Assembly: GCA_964500965.1 (NCBI GenBank)
Contig: CAZCQZ010000002.1
Span: 1 to 64,000, forward strand
DNA: 64,000 bases
Direction: 5' to 3'
Source of the DNA: JAISGQ01 sp964500965
Lineage (GTDB): Bacteria; Bacillota; Clostridia; Oscillospirales; Acutalibacteraceae
Shown here: one piece after another, positions 1 to 8,791 of the stretch
Layout: the number at the start of each line of letters is the position of its first letter
How positions within the stretch are numbered: the stretch's first letter is position 1
The notes under the pieces: generated by a model
The model's input: the letters and a program-made list of their open reading frames with translations, nothing else
What the model was told of the DNA's origin: nothing
The model's database searches: none
Program-made: the position numbers and the translations under genes

Positions 1-5
1 CTCCC

Positions 6-1403
6 TTATTTTATGAAGCTCTCAAATGCCTTGAACGCCATGTATACGTCAAATTTTGAAACAACCTCGTAAGGAGCGTGCATTGAAAGAACGGGAACGC
101 CGATGTCAACAACGTCAATATCGTGAGAAGCAACAAACTTTGCAACTGTTCCGCCGCCGCCCTGGTCAACCTTTCCGAGCTCACCGGTCTGCCATGCGAC
201 ATCGTTGTTGTCAAATATCGCTCTGCACTCCGCCACAAATTCTGCGGAAGCATCGTTAGAGCCGCCCTTACCTCTTGAGCCTGTATATTTTGTCAAACAA
301 ACACCTCTGCCGAGGAAGCTTGAATTTCTGCGTTCAAATGCATCGCCAAAGGTGGGGTCATATGCGGCGTTAACATCGGCGGAAAGACATTTTGAAGCGG
401 AAAGTGCGGCTCTGCCGTTTCCACCCTGCATCTCGGCAAGGTCGCAGATGAAGTTTGCAAGATAGCAGGAATTAAGTCCTGTATTGCCCTCACTGCCGAT
501 TTCCTCTTTATCTGCAAGACAGGTGACAGCCGTATATTCGGGAGCTTCAACGGCAACAATCGCCGCAAGCGCCGGATATGCGCAAACCTTATCATCATGA
601 CCGTATGCGCCAATCATAGAGCGGTCAAAGCCGATGTCTCTTGCTTTTGCCGCAGGCACTGCCTGAAGCTCGGCAGACCAGAAATCGGATTCAACAATGC
701 CGTAGCGTTCATTGAGAAGCTTCATTATATTAAGCTTGACAAGCTCACTGCCGGAATCGCTCTTGAGAGGTCTGCTTCCGATGAGTATGTTCAGCTCCTC
801 GCCGCGAATACCGTCTGCAAGGGTTCTCTTACTCTGGTCTGCCGCAAGGTGCGGAAGCAGGTCGGTTATGCAGAAGCAGGGGTCGCTTTCGTCCTCACCG
901 ATGCACACATTAACCGTTGAGCCGTCTTTCAGACATACAACGCCATGCAGAGCAAGAGGTATAGTTGTCCACTGATATTTTCTCACACCACCGTAATAAT
1001 GGGTCTTAAACAGCGCAAGCTCCTCTGCTTCGTAAAGCGGTGTGGGTTTAAGGTCAAGGCGCGGAGAATCAATGTGAGCGGCAAGAATACGGGTTCCGTC
1101 CTCAACGCTCTTTTTTCCGATAACCGCAAGGGTTATTGCCTTTCCTCTGTTGTTTACATAAACCTTGTCACCGGCATTGTACTTTGCCTTTCTGTCAAAG
1201 GGCTTAAAGCCGGCTTTCTCGGCAATTTCAATTGCCGCCGTCACAGCTTCGCGCTCGGTCTTTGCATTGTCAAGATACTTTTTGTATCCTGCGCAAAATC
1301 TTTCCGCTTCGTCAAAGACGGAATCCTCCGCTGTGTGCATGGGGTTCTTCTGGGGATTAAGCAGCTTTTCGGCAAGCTGCTCTGCCATTGTTTTTTCACT
1401 CAT
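6..1403 (-). CDS. M18 family metalloaminopeptidase
   Basis: Cytosolic zinc aminopeptidase that removes N-terminal residues from peptides. The 465-aa length is normal for M18. The metal-binding pattern is visible: HIDSPRLD with His110, a GHDDK motif, a KEEIGSEGNTG motif carrying the acidic pair, and MHAPYE with His442 near the C-terminus. There is no signal peptide. The start has a GAAAGGTG ribosome site a few bases upstream. It sits 6 bp downstream of the lytic transglycosylase gene and is probably the last gene of the block that begins at the phosphoesterase. The stop lies at the left edge of the window, so the gene appears complete. Substrate preference cannot be read from sequence. Confidence 0.95.
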   Translation of the reverse strand: MSEKTMAEQLAEKLLNPQKNPMHTAEDSVFDEAERFCAGYKKYLDNAKTEREAVTAAIEIAEKAGFKPFDRKAKYNAGDKVYVNNRGKAITLAVIGKKSVEDGTRILAAHIDSPRLDLKPTPLYEAEELALFKTHYYGGVRKYQWTTIPLALHGVVCLKDGSTVNVCIGEDESDPCFCITDLLPHLAADQSKRTLADGIRGEELNILIGSRPLKSDSGSELVKLNIMKLLNERYGIVESDFWSAELQAVPAAKARDIGFDRSMIGAYGHDDKVCAYPALAAIVAVEAPEYTAVTCLADKEEIGSEGNTGLNSCYLANFICDLAEMQGGNGRAALSASKCLSADVNAAYDPTFGDAFERRNSSFLGRGVCLTKYTGSRGKGGSNDASAEFVAECRAIFDNNDVAWQTGELGKVDQGGGGTVAKFVASHDIDVVDIGVPVLSMHAPYEVVSKFDVYMAFKAFESFIK

Positions 1404-1409
1404 GATTCT

Positions 1410-1985
1410 TCACCTTTCGCTGTAAATTTTTTTGTATCTTTCAATGTTTTTTGTTACCTTATCAACATAGTGAGCCGTCGTGCGTGACGGAAATTCATTG
1501 ATTGAAATGCCGTCCGGTGATACCGTTCTGTCGGCAAGCCATTCATTGACCCGACCTCTGCCTGCATGATATGCCGCAATAGTCAGCTCCGTATTATCAA
1601 ATTCATTTTGCAGCAACGACAGGAAAAACACGCCGTATTTAATGTTTGTTTCAGGGTCAAACAGGGCATCGCTGTCAAGCTTATGCTCCGGTGGCAGCTT
1701 TGTCTGAAGCCAGTCAAATGTCTCCGGCATAATCTGCATCAGACCTACTGCTCCAACCTCCGACACAGCCTCACTGTCAAACGAGCTTTCAGTTTTGATT
1801 ATTGCATACACAAGCATTCGGTCAACATCAAATTTCTCGGAATATTCCTCGACATAGCCTGAATATTTTTGAGGATACAGCATTTTCTCCGCCGCTGTCC
1901 AACCAATCGCCACACAGGTAATTATAACAGCTATCATTAACAGAGATGTAAACAATTTGAATATTTTTTTCAAATCGACCACCAT
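1410..1985 (-). CDS. Membrane-anchored lytic transglycosylase (SLT domain)
   Basis: Predicted to cleave the glycan strands of peptidoglycan outside the membrane. Residues 10-30 form one hydrophobic segment (signal anchor), followed by an SLT/lysozyme-like domain from about 45 to 185. The catalytic glutamate is Glu66 in the motif KTESSF. The family motifs GAVGLMQIMPETF and AAYHAGRGRVNEW are present. The start codon overlaps the coaE stop (TAATGG), so the two are translationally linked. The 191-aa length is that of small single-domain enzymes such as those often found beside coaE in Clostridia. Confidence 0.92.
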   Translation of the reverse strand: MVVDLKKIFKLFTSLLMIAVIITCVAIGWTAAEKMLYPQKYSGYVEEYSEKFDVDRMLVYAIIKTESSFDSEAVSEVGAVGLMQIMPETFDWLQTKLPPEHKLDSDALFDPETNIKYGVFFLSLLQNEFDNTELTIAAYHAGRGRVNEWLADRTVSPDGISINEFPSRTTAHYVDKVTKNIERYKKIYSER

Positions 1986-2578
1986 TATTTCATCGCCGCG
2001 CTTTCAAGAAGCTGTCTGATTTTGCTTTCAAGCTCATCAACACTTGAATCATTTACAATATAAAAATCCGCATGTGCTTTGTAAAAGGAATCGTCATGCT
2101 GACGGTTTATGCGCTGTCTTGCCGCCGCCTCCGATATTCCGTCACGTGCCGTTATGCGCTTAATTCGCATCTCAACAGGTGCGGTAACGGCAATAATACT
2201 GTCACATATCCTGTCTAAGCCGGATTCAAAAAGTAACGGCGCATCGACCACCGCTTTGCCGTTTTCCCCACATCTGCTTATTATCTCCAATGTCATGTCG
2301 ATTATGGCAGGGTGGGTTAAAAGGTTGAGAACTGCAGTTGACAGCGGTGAGGAAAAGGCTTTTTCCGCGAGCAAATGCCTGTCAAGTATTCCGCCTTTAC
2401 ACACGTTTTCTTCACCGAAAACACCGATTATCCGACTCAAATACGGTGAACCCGGCTCTGTCACTTTACGTGCCAGCTTATCGGTATCAATATATACATA
2501 TCCGTATTCTTCAAAAACTGTTCTCAGTGAGCTTTTTCCTGCTCCCGTCCCTCCGGTAAGCCCTATTACAAAAGCCAT
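1985..2578 (-). CDS. coaE: Dephospho-CoA kinase
   Basis: Catalyses the last step of coenzyme A synthesis, ATP-dependent phosphorylation of the 3'-hydroxyl of dephospho-CoA. The protein starts with a P-loop, GLTGGTGAGKSS (residues 6-17), followed by the IDTDKLARKV and DAPLLFESGLD motifs of the family. 197 aa is the usual length. A GGGTGATT ribosome site precedes the ATG. It lies 13 bp downstream of ywlC and overlaps the transglycosylase start, within a housekeeping minus-strand operon. Confidence 0.96.
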   Translation of the reverse strand: MAFVIGLTGGTGAGKSSLRTVFEEYGYVYIDTDKLARKVTEPGSPYLSRIIGVFGEENVCKGGILDRHLLAEKAFSSPLSTAVLNLLTHPAIIDMTLEIISRCGENGKAVVDAPLLFESGLDRICDSIIAVTAPVEMRIKRITARDGISEAAARQRINRQHDDSFYKAHADFYIVNDSSVDELESKIRQLLESAAMK

Positions 2579-2591
2579 TTCAAATCACCCG

Positions 2592-3608
2592 TTAAAGAGC
2601 TATTCTCTTAAAACCTGCCGCACGAAGCAGCCGATTAAGCACCGCCAGCCCTACACCGTCAGCAGAGGGACAGCGTGCAAAAACCTTTTTTGCTCCGAGC
2701 TCATCAACTCTGCGAAGCGCCGAAAACAAAGCGTGAGATTGAGTGAGCGCATCATTCTGCGTTCCGTAGGTCACAAAGGGAATGTGAAAAAGCTCTCCCT
2801 CTCCCTCAAAGCACAGCATAAAATCGCCGTCCTGTGCGTTATCGGCTATATATCTCTGAATCGCTTCAATTGAACCGTCGAGAATAAACACCTCGGCTTT
2901 TGGCGAATAATGCTTGTACTTCATTCCCGGTGACGCAGGCTTTTCTTCATTTGAAAGCTCGCTGAGCACCGCCGCCGCAATATCCACCTTGCCGATAACC
3001 GATTCAAGCTGTTCATGAGTGACAGCACCCGGTCTTAAAAGCATCGGCGTTTGAGCTGCCAGCGTGATTACCGTTGATTCAACCCCAACTTCACAGTCGC
3101 CGCCGTCAATTATCAGCGGTATTCTGCCGTCCATATCTTCAAAAACATGCCCGGCACTTGTGGGACTTGGGCTTCCCGAACGATTGGCAGAGGGTGCTGC
3201 CAGCGGTGTTTTTGCCGCTGAAATTATTGCCTGAGCGGTTTTATTTGACGGAAATCTTATACCCACAGTGTCAAGTCCGCAGGTCACTTCATCGGGAATT
3301 TCCGGTCGTTTCGGAAGTATCATCGTAAGCGGTCCGGGCCAGAATTTTTCAGCAAGCTTTTTCGCTTTTTCCGGAAACTCCCTTGCAAGTAAATTTACTT
3401 GACACACATCGGAAATGTGGACAATAAGCGGATTATCCTGCGGTCTGCCCTTTGCCTTAAACACTCCTGCCACGGCTTTCCCGTTAAATGCATCGGCGGC
3501 AAGACCGTAAACCGTCTCAGTCGGCACGGCAACGATTTCACCGTTGGCAAGAAGCCGTCCGGCAAGCTCTATTGATTCTTCCGAAGCTTTCAAAAGCTGA
3601 GTTTCCAT
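2592..3608 (-). CDS. ywlC: L-threonylcarbamoyladenylate synthase (Sua5 type)
   Basis: Makes threonylcarbamoyl-AMP from threonine, bicarbonate and ATP for the t6A37 modification of ANN-decoding tRNAs. The N-terminal YrdC domain (about 1-205) has the KGRPQDNPLIVHI and SANRSGSPSPTSAG motifs, and a C-terminal Sua5 domain (about 230-338) makes this the long two-domain form. The start overlaps the prfA stop (TAATG). The link to prfA is classic Firmicutes synteny, although prmC, often between them, is absent here. A t6A-dependent methylase, trmO, also lies in this window, consistent with an active t6A pathway. Confidence 0.95.
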   Translation of the reverse strand: METQLLKASEESIELAGRLLANGEIVAVPTETVYGLAADAFNGKAVAGVFKAKGRPQDNPLIVHISDVCQVNLLAREFPEKAKKLAEKFWPGPLTMILPKRPEIPDEVTCGLDTVGIRFPSNKTAQAIISAAKTPLAAPSANRSGSPSPTSAGHVFEDMDGRIPLIIDGGDCEVGVESTVITLAAQTPMLLRPGAVTHEQLESVIGKVDIAAAVLSELSNEEKPASPGMKYKHYSPKAEVFILDGSIEAIQRYIADNAQDGDFMLCFEGEGELFHIPFVTYGTQNDALTQSHALFSALRRVDELGAKKVFARCPSADGVGLAVLNRLLRAAGFKRIAL

Positions 3609-4705
3609 TACTGCCCAGAATCCTTTCCGCTGTTCTCCATTGAAGCCTTTAACAGCTCTGCCCTCTCGGCGGTTATAAGCGAATCTATAACCTCGTCCAA
3701 ATCACCGTTCAGAATCGCTTCAAGCCTGTACAAAGTCAACCCTATTCTGTGGTCGGTAAGTCTGCCCTGAGGATAATTGTACGTTCTTATTCTCTCCGAG
3801 CGGTCGCCTGTTCCTACCTGAGCCTTGCGCTCGGCGGCAATTTTGCTGTTCTGCTCCTCCATTTTAATTTCAAATATTCTCGAACGCAGTATTTTCATTG
3901 CACGGTCTTTATTCTTGTGCTGACTTCTCTCGTCCTGACACTCAACAACAACGCCTGTGGGAATATGCGTTATGCGAATTGCGGATTCTGTTTTATTGAT
4001 ATGCTGTCCGCCTGCACCGCTTGCACGGAAATAGTCAATTTTCAAATCGGCGTTGTTTATCTCAACATCAACATCGTCAACCTCAGGCAGTACCGCAACG
4101 GTGACAGTTGATGTGTGTATTCTGCCCTGTGTTTCCGTTTCCGGGACACGCTGAACACGGTGCACTCCGCTTTCAAACTTGAGCCGGGAATATGCTCCCT
4201 CACCGTTAATCATGAAGCTTATTTCCTTGTAGCCGCCAAGCTCCGTTTCGTTCACATTCATTATCTCGGTTTTCCAGCCTACGCGCTCGGCATACATGGA
4301 ATACATTCTGAACAGGCTTCCGGCAAAAAGCGCGGCTTCTTCGCCGCCTGCACCTCCGCGAATTTCAACTATTACGTTTTTATCGTCATTGGGGTCTTTC
4401 GGCAGGAGAAGTATTTTAAGCTCATCGGAAAGGCGCAGAATATCCGCTCTTGCATTTTCAAGCTCCTCCTCCACCATTTCACGAAATTCTTTTTCCATTC
4501 CGCCTGCATCAAGCATTTCCTTTGCTTCCTGCTCGGCTTCACAGGCTTTCGTATATTCTCTGTACTTTTCGACAATCGGTGCAAGGTTTTTGTGCTCTTT
4601 CATTATATCCCTGTACCTTGCCTGGTCATTTACTATATCCGGGTCAAACATCATCTGCTCAAGCTCTGTAAAACGAGCTTCTGCACCCGACAGCTTCTTA
4701 AACAT
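3608..4705 (-). CDS. prfA: Peptide chain release factor 1
   Basis: Recognises UAA and UAG in the ribosomal A site and triggers peptidyl-tRNA hydrolysis. The catalytic GGQ loop is at residues 232-234 (SGAGGQHINKTES). The codon-recognition tripeptide lies in RVPETETQGRIHTS, giving P-E-T at 188-190, which fits the P-x-T of RF1 rather than the SPF of RF2. 365 aa is normal. The start overlaps the DUF951 gene by 8 bp. There is no in-frame stop that would imply RF2-type frameshifting. Confidence 0.97.
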   Translation of the reverse strand: MFKKLSGAEARFTELEQMMFDPDIVNDQARYRDIMKEHKNLAPIVEKYREYTKACEAEQEAKEMLDAGGMEKEFREMVEEELENARADILRLSDELKILLLPKDPNDDKNVIVEIRGGAGGEEAALFAGSLFRMYSMYAERVGWKTEIMNVNETELGGYKEISFMINGEGAYSRLKFESGVHRVQRVPETETQGRIHTSTVTVAVLPEVDDVDVEINNADLKIDYFRASGAGGQHINKTESAIRITHIPTGVVVECQDERSQHKNKDRAMKILRSRIFEIKMEEQNSKIAAERKAQVGTGDRSERIRTYNYPQGRLTDHRIGLTLYRLEAILNGDLDEVIDSLITAERAELLKASMENSGKDSGQ

Positions 4706-4910
4706 TACAATCTGTCCTTTCGGTTTCGCTCTGCGGTCTTGTAAGCCTTTTTATGCTTTTTTCAATGCTCTTTCTCGGAGCCATTACTTCGTGGCCGCAG
4801 CCGTTGCATTTTATTTTAAAATCCATGCCTACCCTCAGCACGGTAAACTGAGTGCTTCCGCATGGGTGTTTTTTCTTCATTTCGATTATATCCTTGGGCT
4901 GTACGTCCAT
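4698..4910 (-). CDS. DUF951 family small protein
   Basis: A 70-aa member of DUF951, a small conserved Firmicutes protein of unknown function. A Cys17-Gly pair and a CNGCGHE motif look like a small metal (zinc) ribbon, with a basic C-terminus. A clear GGTGATAAG ribosome site precedes the ATG. The last 8 bp overlap prfA, which suggests coupled translation and possibly a translation-related role; that role is an inference from position only. Confidence 0.88.
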   Translation of the reverse strand: MDVQPKDIIEMKKKHPCGSTQFTVLRVGMDFKIKCNGCGHEVMAPRKSIEKSIKRLTRPQSETERTDCNV

Positions 4911-4946
4911 AACTTATCACCATTATATAGTATTTACCTTATTCTT

Positions 4947-5636
4947 TCAAGCTTTATCCACAAGCGCAGGAGCAAAGGCATTTCCGTCGCAGGATACCAG
5001 CCTGAATTTTATTCCGTCATACTCACCTGTTACCGCCTTTGCAATCGAGCCGCCGTGAAGATGACCGTAGTAACAGCGTTTCACATCAAATTCTTTCAGC
5101 ACCGCCATTATAGGCTCGCACACATAATCGGAAAAAACAGGCGGATAATGCAAAAAAACCACCGGCTCTCCCCCCTGCTTAACACCGTCCTCCAGTGACA
5201 TTCTTAGCCGTCCGACCTCTCGGTTAAGTATCTTTATTTCCGAAGCAGGACAATCGTAGCTCCAGCCCCTTGTTCCGCAAACGGCTGTTTCACCGATCCG
5301 ATAAGCGTTGTTGCTGAGTATTTTAATTGTTGAAAAGCCGCTTTTTTCAATATACGCTGTCATTTTTGCGGCTGTTCCCCACCAGTAATCGTGATTGCCT
5401 TTTATTATTATTTTTTCGCCCTTTAATGAATTAATAAAAGAGAAATCGGCATTGGTATCACTGAGCTTCATAGCCCACGAAATATCGCCTGCAAGCACCA
5501 CCGTATCATTTTTTTCAACAAGGTTTTCCCAATTGTTTTTGATACGCTCTACATGATTATCCCAGCCGCGAAAAATTTCCATCGGCTTATCTCCGCCGAT
5601 AGACAAATGCAAATCAGCCAATGTCCACAATGCCAT
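4947..5636 (-). CDS. Metallophosphoesterase (calcineurin-like fold)
   Basis: Predicted cytosolic dinuclear-metal phosphoesterase with an unknown substrate. Metal-ligand motifs appear in order: LADLHLS (D-x-H), GDISW, GNHDYWW, HYPP and GHLHGG. The start was placed at the second Met (MALWTLADLHLS) because AAAGGAGTG sits just before it, inside what would otherwise be the coding sequence of a longer form; this gives 229 aa. It reads into DUF951-prfA after a 36-bp gap. Its substrate could be a nucleotide or phosphoprotein; nothing in the sequence decides this. Confidence 0.88.
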   Translation of the reverse strand: MALWTLADLHLSIGGDKPMEIFRGWDNHVERIKNNWENLVEKNDTVVLAGDISWAMKLSDTNADFSFINSLKGEKIIIKGNHDYWWGTAAKMTAYIEKSGFSTIKILSNNAYRIGETAVCGTRGWSYDCPASEIKILNREVGRLRMSLEDGVKQGGEPVVFLHYPPVFSDYVCEPIMAVLKEFDVKRCYYGHLHGGSIAKAVTGEYDGIKFRLVSCDGNAFAPALVDKA

Positions 5637-5676
5637 TTTCCGCACTCCTTTTTGAATAATCATTCTGCTTTTAGGT

Positions 5677-5703
5677 TATAATTATCTTGCGGTAATACCG
5701 CAA
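5677..5703 (+). promoter_or_regulatory. -10 element with palindromic operator upstream of the DUF1540 gene
   Basis: A TATAAT box (5677-5682) is followed at the expected transcription start by a near-perfect palindrome, TTGCGGTA-A-TACCGCAA (5687-5703). The -35 is weak (TTGAAT at 19 bp). The palindrome lies between divergent genes, so a repressor bound there could act on either. No regulator is assigned. Confidence 0.4.
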
Positions 5704-5729
5704 AAAACTATTAAGGTAAGGTGTAAAAC

Positions 5730-5915
5730 ATGTCTAACACTAACAACTGCGGCTCCGAAAGCTGCTGCGAAAGAGTCAACCACATCAAGTGTGGCGTAAC
5801 CAACTGCACCTATCATGACGGCAAGGACTGCTGCCATGCCGATATGATTGAGGTCGGTCCCAGCTTTGCCGTTAGCGACAACGACACAAAGTGTTCAACC
5901 TTTAAAGCAAAATAA
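5730..5915 (+). CDS. DUF1540 cysteine-rich small protein
   Basis: A 61-aa protein with eight cysteines (C7, C12, C13, C21, C26, C34, C35, C55) in the pattern of DUF1540, a family common in Clostridia and probably metal-binding. No signal peptide or membrane segment is seen. It is preceded by an AAGGTAAGGTG ribosome site, stands alone on the plus strand between two minus-strand operons, and ends in a strong terminator shared with thrC. Function is unknown. Confidence 0.88.
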   Translation: MSNTNNCGSESCCERVNHIKCGVTNCTYHDGKDCCHADMIEVGPSFAVSDNDTKCSTFKAK

Positions 5916-5922
5916 AGCCGCG

Positions 5923-5971
5923 AAAAGCCCGAAGCAAGACACCCGTTCTCGCATCGGGCTTTGTTTTTTAT
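5923..5971. terminator. Bidirectional terminator between DUF1540 and thrC
   Basis: Inverted repeat AAAAGCCCGA / TCGGGCTTTG with a roughly 20-nt loop, followed by T-rich DNA on the plus strand and A-rich DNA on the other side. It sits exactly between two convergent stop codons, as expected for a shared Rho-independent terminator. Confidence 0.8.
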
Positions 5972-7465
5972 TTATATGGAAAGCAACTCCAAAACGGTGT
6001 CTGTCTGAGTATCTCTGTCGCATGACCCGGTAAAGCGCACCTTTTTGCCCTGCAATAATGCAAGTGCTTCCGGGATTTCCATGCCGCTCTTTTCGTTGAG
6101 TTTATTGAGTATATCAAACTCGTTTTCGGCATCAACACTGTCGCTTATTGCTGCCAGCACATCGCCGGAGAATTTGTAGGGGTTTGCCGTTGAAGCGATT
6201 ATCGTCTGTGTTTCGCTGTCACCGGTTGCCTTTACATATTCATCATATACGGCAACGCCTACTGCTGTGTGGGTATCGCAGAGATAGCCGTCGGATTCAA
6301 ACACGTTTCTTATGGTCTGCTTAGTAAGCGCATCGTCACAACAGCCTGCCCAGAACAGCTCGTTTATGAGAGCTTTAATGTCATCGTCAACTTCATATCT
6401 GCCGCTTTCGGAAAGGGATTTCATCCACGCCGCAGTACGCTCACTACTGTTTCCCGAAAGGTGGAACAGCAGTCTTTCAAGATTGCTTGAAATCAGAATA
6501 TCCATTGACGGTGAAATTGTAGTGTGAAAATCACGGTTTCTGTCATAAACACCTGTTCTGATAAAATCCGTAAGCACATTGTTTTTATTTGATGCACATA
6601 TAAGACGGTTTACGGGAAGTCCCATACACTTGGCGTAATATGCGGCAAGTATATTTCCGAAATTGCCTGTAGGTACAACAATATTTACCTTTTCTCCGTC
6701 CTTGATTTTGCCGCTTTTGAGCATATCGGCATATGCGGAAATGTAATAAACAATCTGAGGTGCAAGTCTGCCCCAGTTTATTGAATTAGCCGAAGAAAAT
6801 GCCATATTGTTTTCTTCAAGCCTTGCACGGATTTCGGCACTTGTAAAAATACGCTTTACGCCGGTCTGTGCATCGTCAAAATTGCCCTTGATTGCACAAA
6901 CACCGACATTTTTGCCCTCCTGAGTTATCATTTGCAGCTTTTGAATATTGCTTACTCCTTCTTCGGGGTAAAACACAATTATCCTTGTTCCCTCAACGTC
7001 CTTGAAGCCCTCCAGCGCCGCCTTTCCGGTATCGCCTGAGGTTGCAACGAGAATTACTATCTCATGTCCGTCATTGAGCTTTCTTACCGAGGTTTTCAGC
7101 AAATGGGGCAAAAGCTGCAATGCCATGTCCTTAAAGGCGCAGGTCGGACCGTGCCACAGCTCAAGAATATTGCGGTTGCAGCTTATGCTTTTCAGCGGTG
7201 CAATGTTATCACTGCCGAATTTACCGACATAAGCACTTTTTACGCACTCCGAAAGCTCCTCCTCGGTAAAATCGGTGAGGAAACTACCCAGTACCGCCGT
7301 TGCGCGTTCAAGGTAATCTGCATTTGTAAAATCGCGAAGCTGCTCGGCGGTAAGCTCCGGTATTGATGTCGGCGCAAAAAGTCCGCCGTCCTCCGATATA
7401 CCTTTGGCAATTGCCTGCGCAGATTCGATTTTAAGTGTGTTGTCTCTTGTGCTTGTGTAAAACAT
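5972..7465 (-). CDS. thrC: Threonine synthase
   Basis: PLP enzyme converting O-phosphohomoserine to threonine. The PLP lysine is Lys112 in HGPTCAFKDMALQLLP, and the long C-terminal domain and 497-aa length match the fungal/E. coli-type (class II) threonine synthase rather than the short Bacillus type. AAGGAGATG lies before the ATG. It is the last gene of the rnhB-yraN-dipeptidase run, 14 bp after the dipeptidase. The window also carries metY, which draws on the same homoserine pool after O-acetylation. Confidence 0.96.
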   Translation of the reverse strand: MFYTSTRDNTLKIESAQAIAKGISEDGGLFAPTSIPELTAEQLRDFTNADYLERATAVLGSFLTDFTEEELSECVKSAYVGKFGSDNIAPLKSISCNRNILELWHGPTCAFKDMALQLLPHLLKTSVRKLNDGHEIVILVATSGDTGKAALEGFKDVEGTRIIVFYPEEGVSNIQKLQMITQEGKNVGVCAIKGNFDDAQTGVKRIFTSAEIRARLEENNMAFSSANSINWGRLAPQIVYYISAYADMLKSGKIKDGEKVNIVVPTGNFGNILAAYYAKCMGLPVNRLICASNKNNVLTDFIRTGVYDRNRDFHTTISPSMDILISSNLERLLFHLSGNSSERTAAWMKSLSESGRYEVDDDIKALINELFWAGCCDDALTKQTIRNVFESDGYLCDTHTAVGVAVYDEYVKATGDSETQTIIASTANPYKFSGDVLAAISDSVDAENEFDILNKLNEKSGMEIPEALALLQGKKVRFTGSCDRDTQTDTVLELLSI

Positions 7466-7479
7466 TTTACCGCATCTCC

Positions 7480-8418
7480 TTACAGAACACGGGAGAAAAA
7501 GTTTTCGCTGTTCTCCCAGAAAATTTTGCGCACCTGCTCCTCAGAGTAGTTGTGCTTTAAGAAAAGCTCATAAAGCTTACCCATTGATTCAATTCCCGAT
7601 ATGCCAATCGGCATATCGGTTCCGTCAAAATCCGACCCCATGCACACGACATTTTCTCCGCCTAATGACAAAAATCTGTCGGTATGCCTGATTATGTCGG
7701 TCATGTCGGCCTTTTCCCTGTCCTGATTGAGAAAATCCGGACAGAAATTAAGTCCCACAAGTCCTCCGAATTCGACGATAGTGCTGAACATATCATCGGT
7801 GAGATTTCTGCTGTGGGGACACATTACACGGGAATTTGAATGTGATGCCACAAACGGACGTGAGGCATTATCGGCAACGTCCCAGAAGCCGGCGTCGGAC
7901 AGGTGCGAAACATCAACTATCATGCCAAGCTCGTTCATTCTGCGAACTGCATTTATGCCAAATTCGGTAAGTCCCCCTGCGTTTTTGACCTTATTACCGT
8001 CTCCCAGCTCGTTTGCTCCGTGCCATGTGAGTGTACAGAGCCGCACACCGTCATTATACAGAGAATCCACCCGTTCAAGGCTTCCCGCAAAGGGAGCTCC
8101 GCTTTCTATCGACATCAGAGCTGCGCATTTTCCCTCGGCAACTGCCTTTTTTATGTCCTCGGCAGTGCGGCAGAGCATCATTCGGTCTGAAAACTTTTCG
8201 CTTTGTCCGTATATGTAATCTCTTGCTTTTTCATAATATTCAACCGCCGATTGCCCTCTCAGCTCATCGGGGACGAATATTGCAAATATCTGTGCCCAAC
8301 TGTCAAAATACTTTGCCTTTTCAAGCGACAGATGATATGCTCCCTCGCTTAAATCTCTGCCGCCGAAATGATACAGACACTCGGTTGCCGTATCGCAGTG
8401 AATATCAAAAAATTTCAT
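7480..8418 (-). CDS. Membrane dipeptidase (M19 family)
   Basis: Zinc dipeptidase of the renal-dipeptidase family, hydrolysing dipeptides including D-amino-acid-containing ones. Metal ligand motifs are FFDIHCDT (H-x-D), the bridging Glu in MSIESGAP, DVSHLSDAGFWDV and VASHSNSR. The Met at 8418 was chosen because AGAGGTG lies just upstream, while a longer form starting at 8448 has no ribosome site. The 312-aa length is normal. The first 14 bp overlap the end of yraN. No signal peptide is seen, so it is probably cytosolic. Confidence 0.92.
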   Translation of the reverse strand: MKFFDIHCDTATECLYHFGGRDLSEGAYHLSLEKAKYFDSWAQIFAIFVPDELRGQSAVEYYEKARDYIYGQSEKFSDRMMLCRTAEDIKKAVAEGKCAALMSIESGAPFAGSLERVDSLYNDGVRLCTLTWHGANELGDGNKVKNAGGLTEFGINAVRRMNELGMIVDVSHLSDAGFWDVADNASRPFVASHSNSRVMCPHSRNLTDDMFSTIVEFGGLVGLNFCPDFLNQDREKADMTDIIRHTDRFLSLGGENVVCMGSDFDGTDMPIGISGIESMGKLYELFLKHNYSEEQVRKIFWENSENFFSRVL

Positions 8419-8791
8419 CGCACACCTCTGCTCCGAATACATTTTCATAATGCCGTGATTTAATTATGTTAACCTCGTTTTCGTTGTCGGTCGTAATAAC
8501 GATAACATCAAAACGCGGTTGCTTATCATTTGGATTTTTAAGAAGATAGTCCATTGCCGCAAGACAAATTTTTCTGCGTTTTGAACCGTTAACAGCTTCT
8601 TCTCCGCTGACAAGTGAATCGGCTTTACGGGTTTTTACCTCTACAAAAAGAATATAATCATCGTTTTCTGCAATTATATCCACTTCGCCTCGGCGTGTAT
8701 GGTAATTCCTTGTCGTTACGGCAAAGCCGCTTTTTTCAAGCATTTCACAGGCGTAATTCTCGCCTAATCTGCCAATTTCAAGCTTTTTCAT
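8405..8791 (-). CDS. yraN: YraN/UPF0102 family endonuclease-like protein
   Basis: A 128-aa protein of the UPF0102 (YraN) family with a restriction-endonuclease-like fold. The signature acid and lysine residues appear in RRGEVDIIAEN and LFVEVKTRK (E-x-K). It starts inside the rnhB stop (ATGA overlap), the usual neighbour of this family. The biological role is poorly defined; a DNA processing role is the common suggestion. Confidence 0.92.
   Translation of the reverse strand: MKKLEIGRLGENYACEMLEKSGFAVTTRNYHTRRGEVDIIAENDDYILFVEVKTRKADSLVSGEEAVNGSKRRKICLAAMDYLLKNPNDKQPRFDVIVITTDNENEVNIIKSRHYENVFGAEVCDEIF

Noticed and set aside
945..1487. 180-codon plus-strand frame opposite the M18 gene
   Set aside because: Crosses the start of a conserved minus-strand gene and shows no domain.
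2109..2873. 254-codon plus-strand frame opposite coaE/ywlC
   Set aside because: Lies antisense to two well-conserved genes, Ser/Leu-rich composition, no ribosome site; a shadow frame.
4296..5198. 300-codon plus-strand frame opposite prfA, DUF951 and the phosphoesterase
   Set aside because: Spans three real genes on the other strand and has biased Ser/Phe composition; not a gene.
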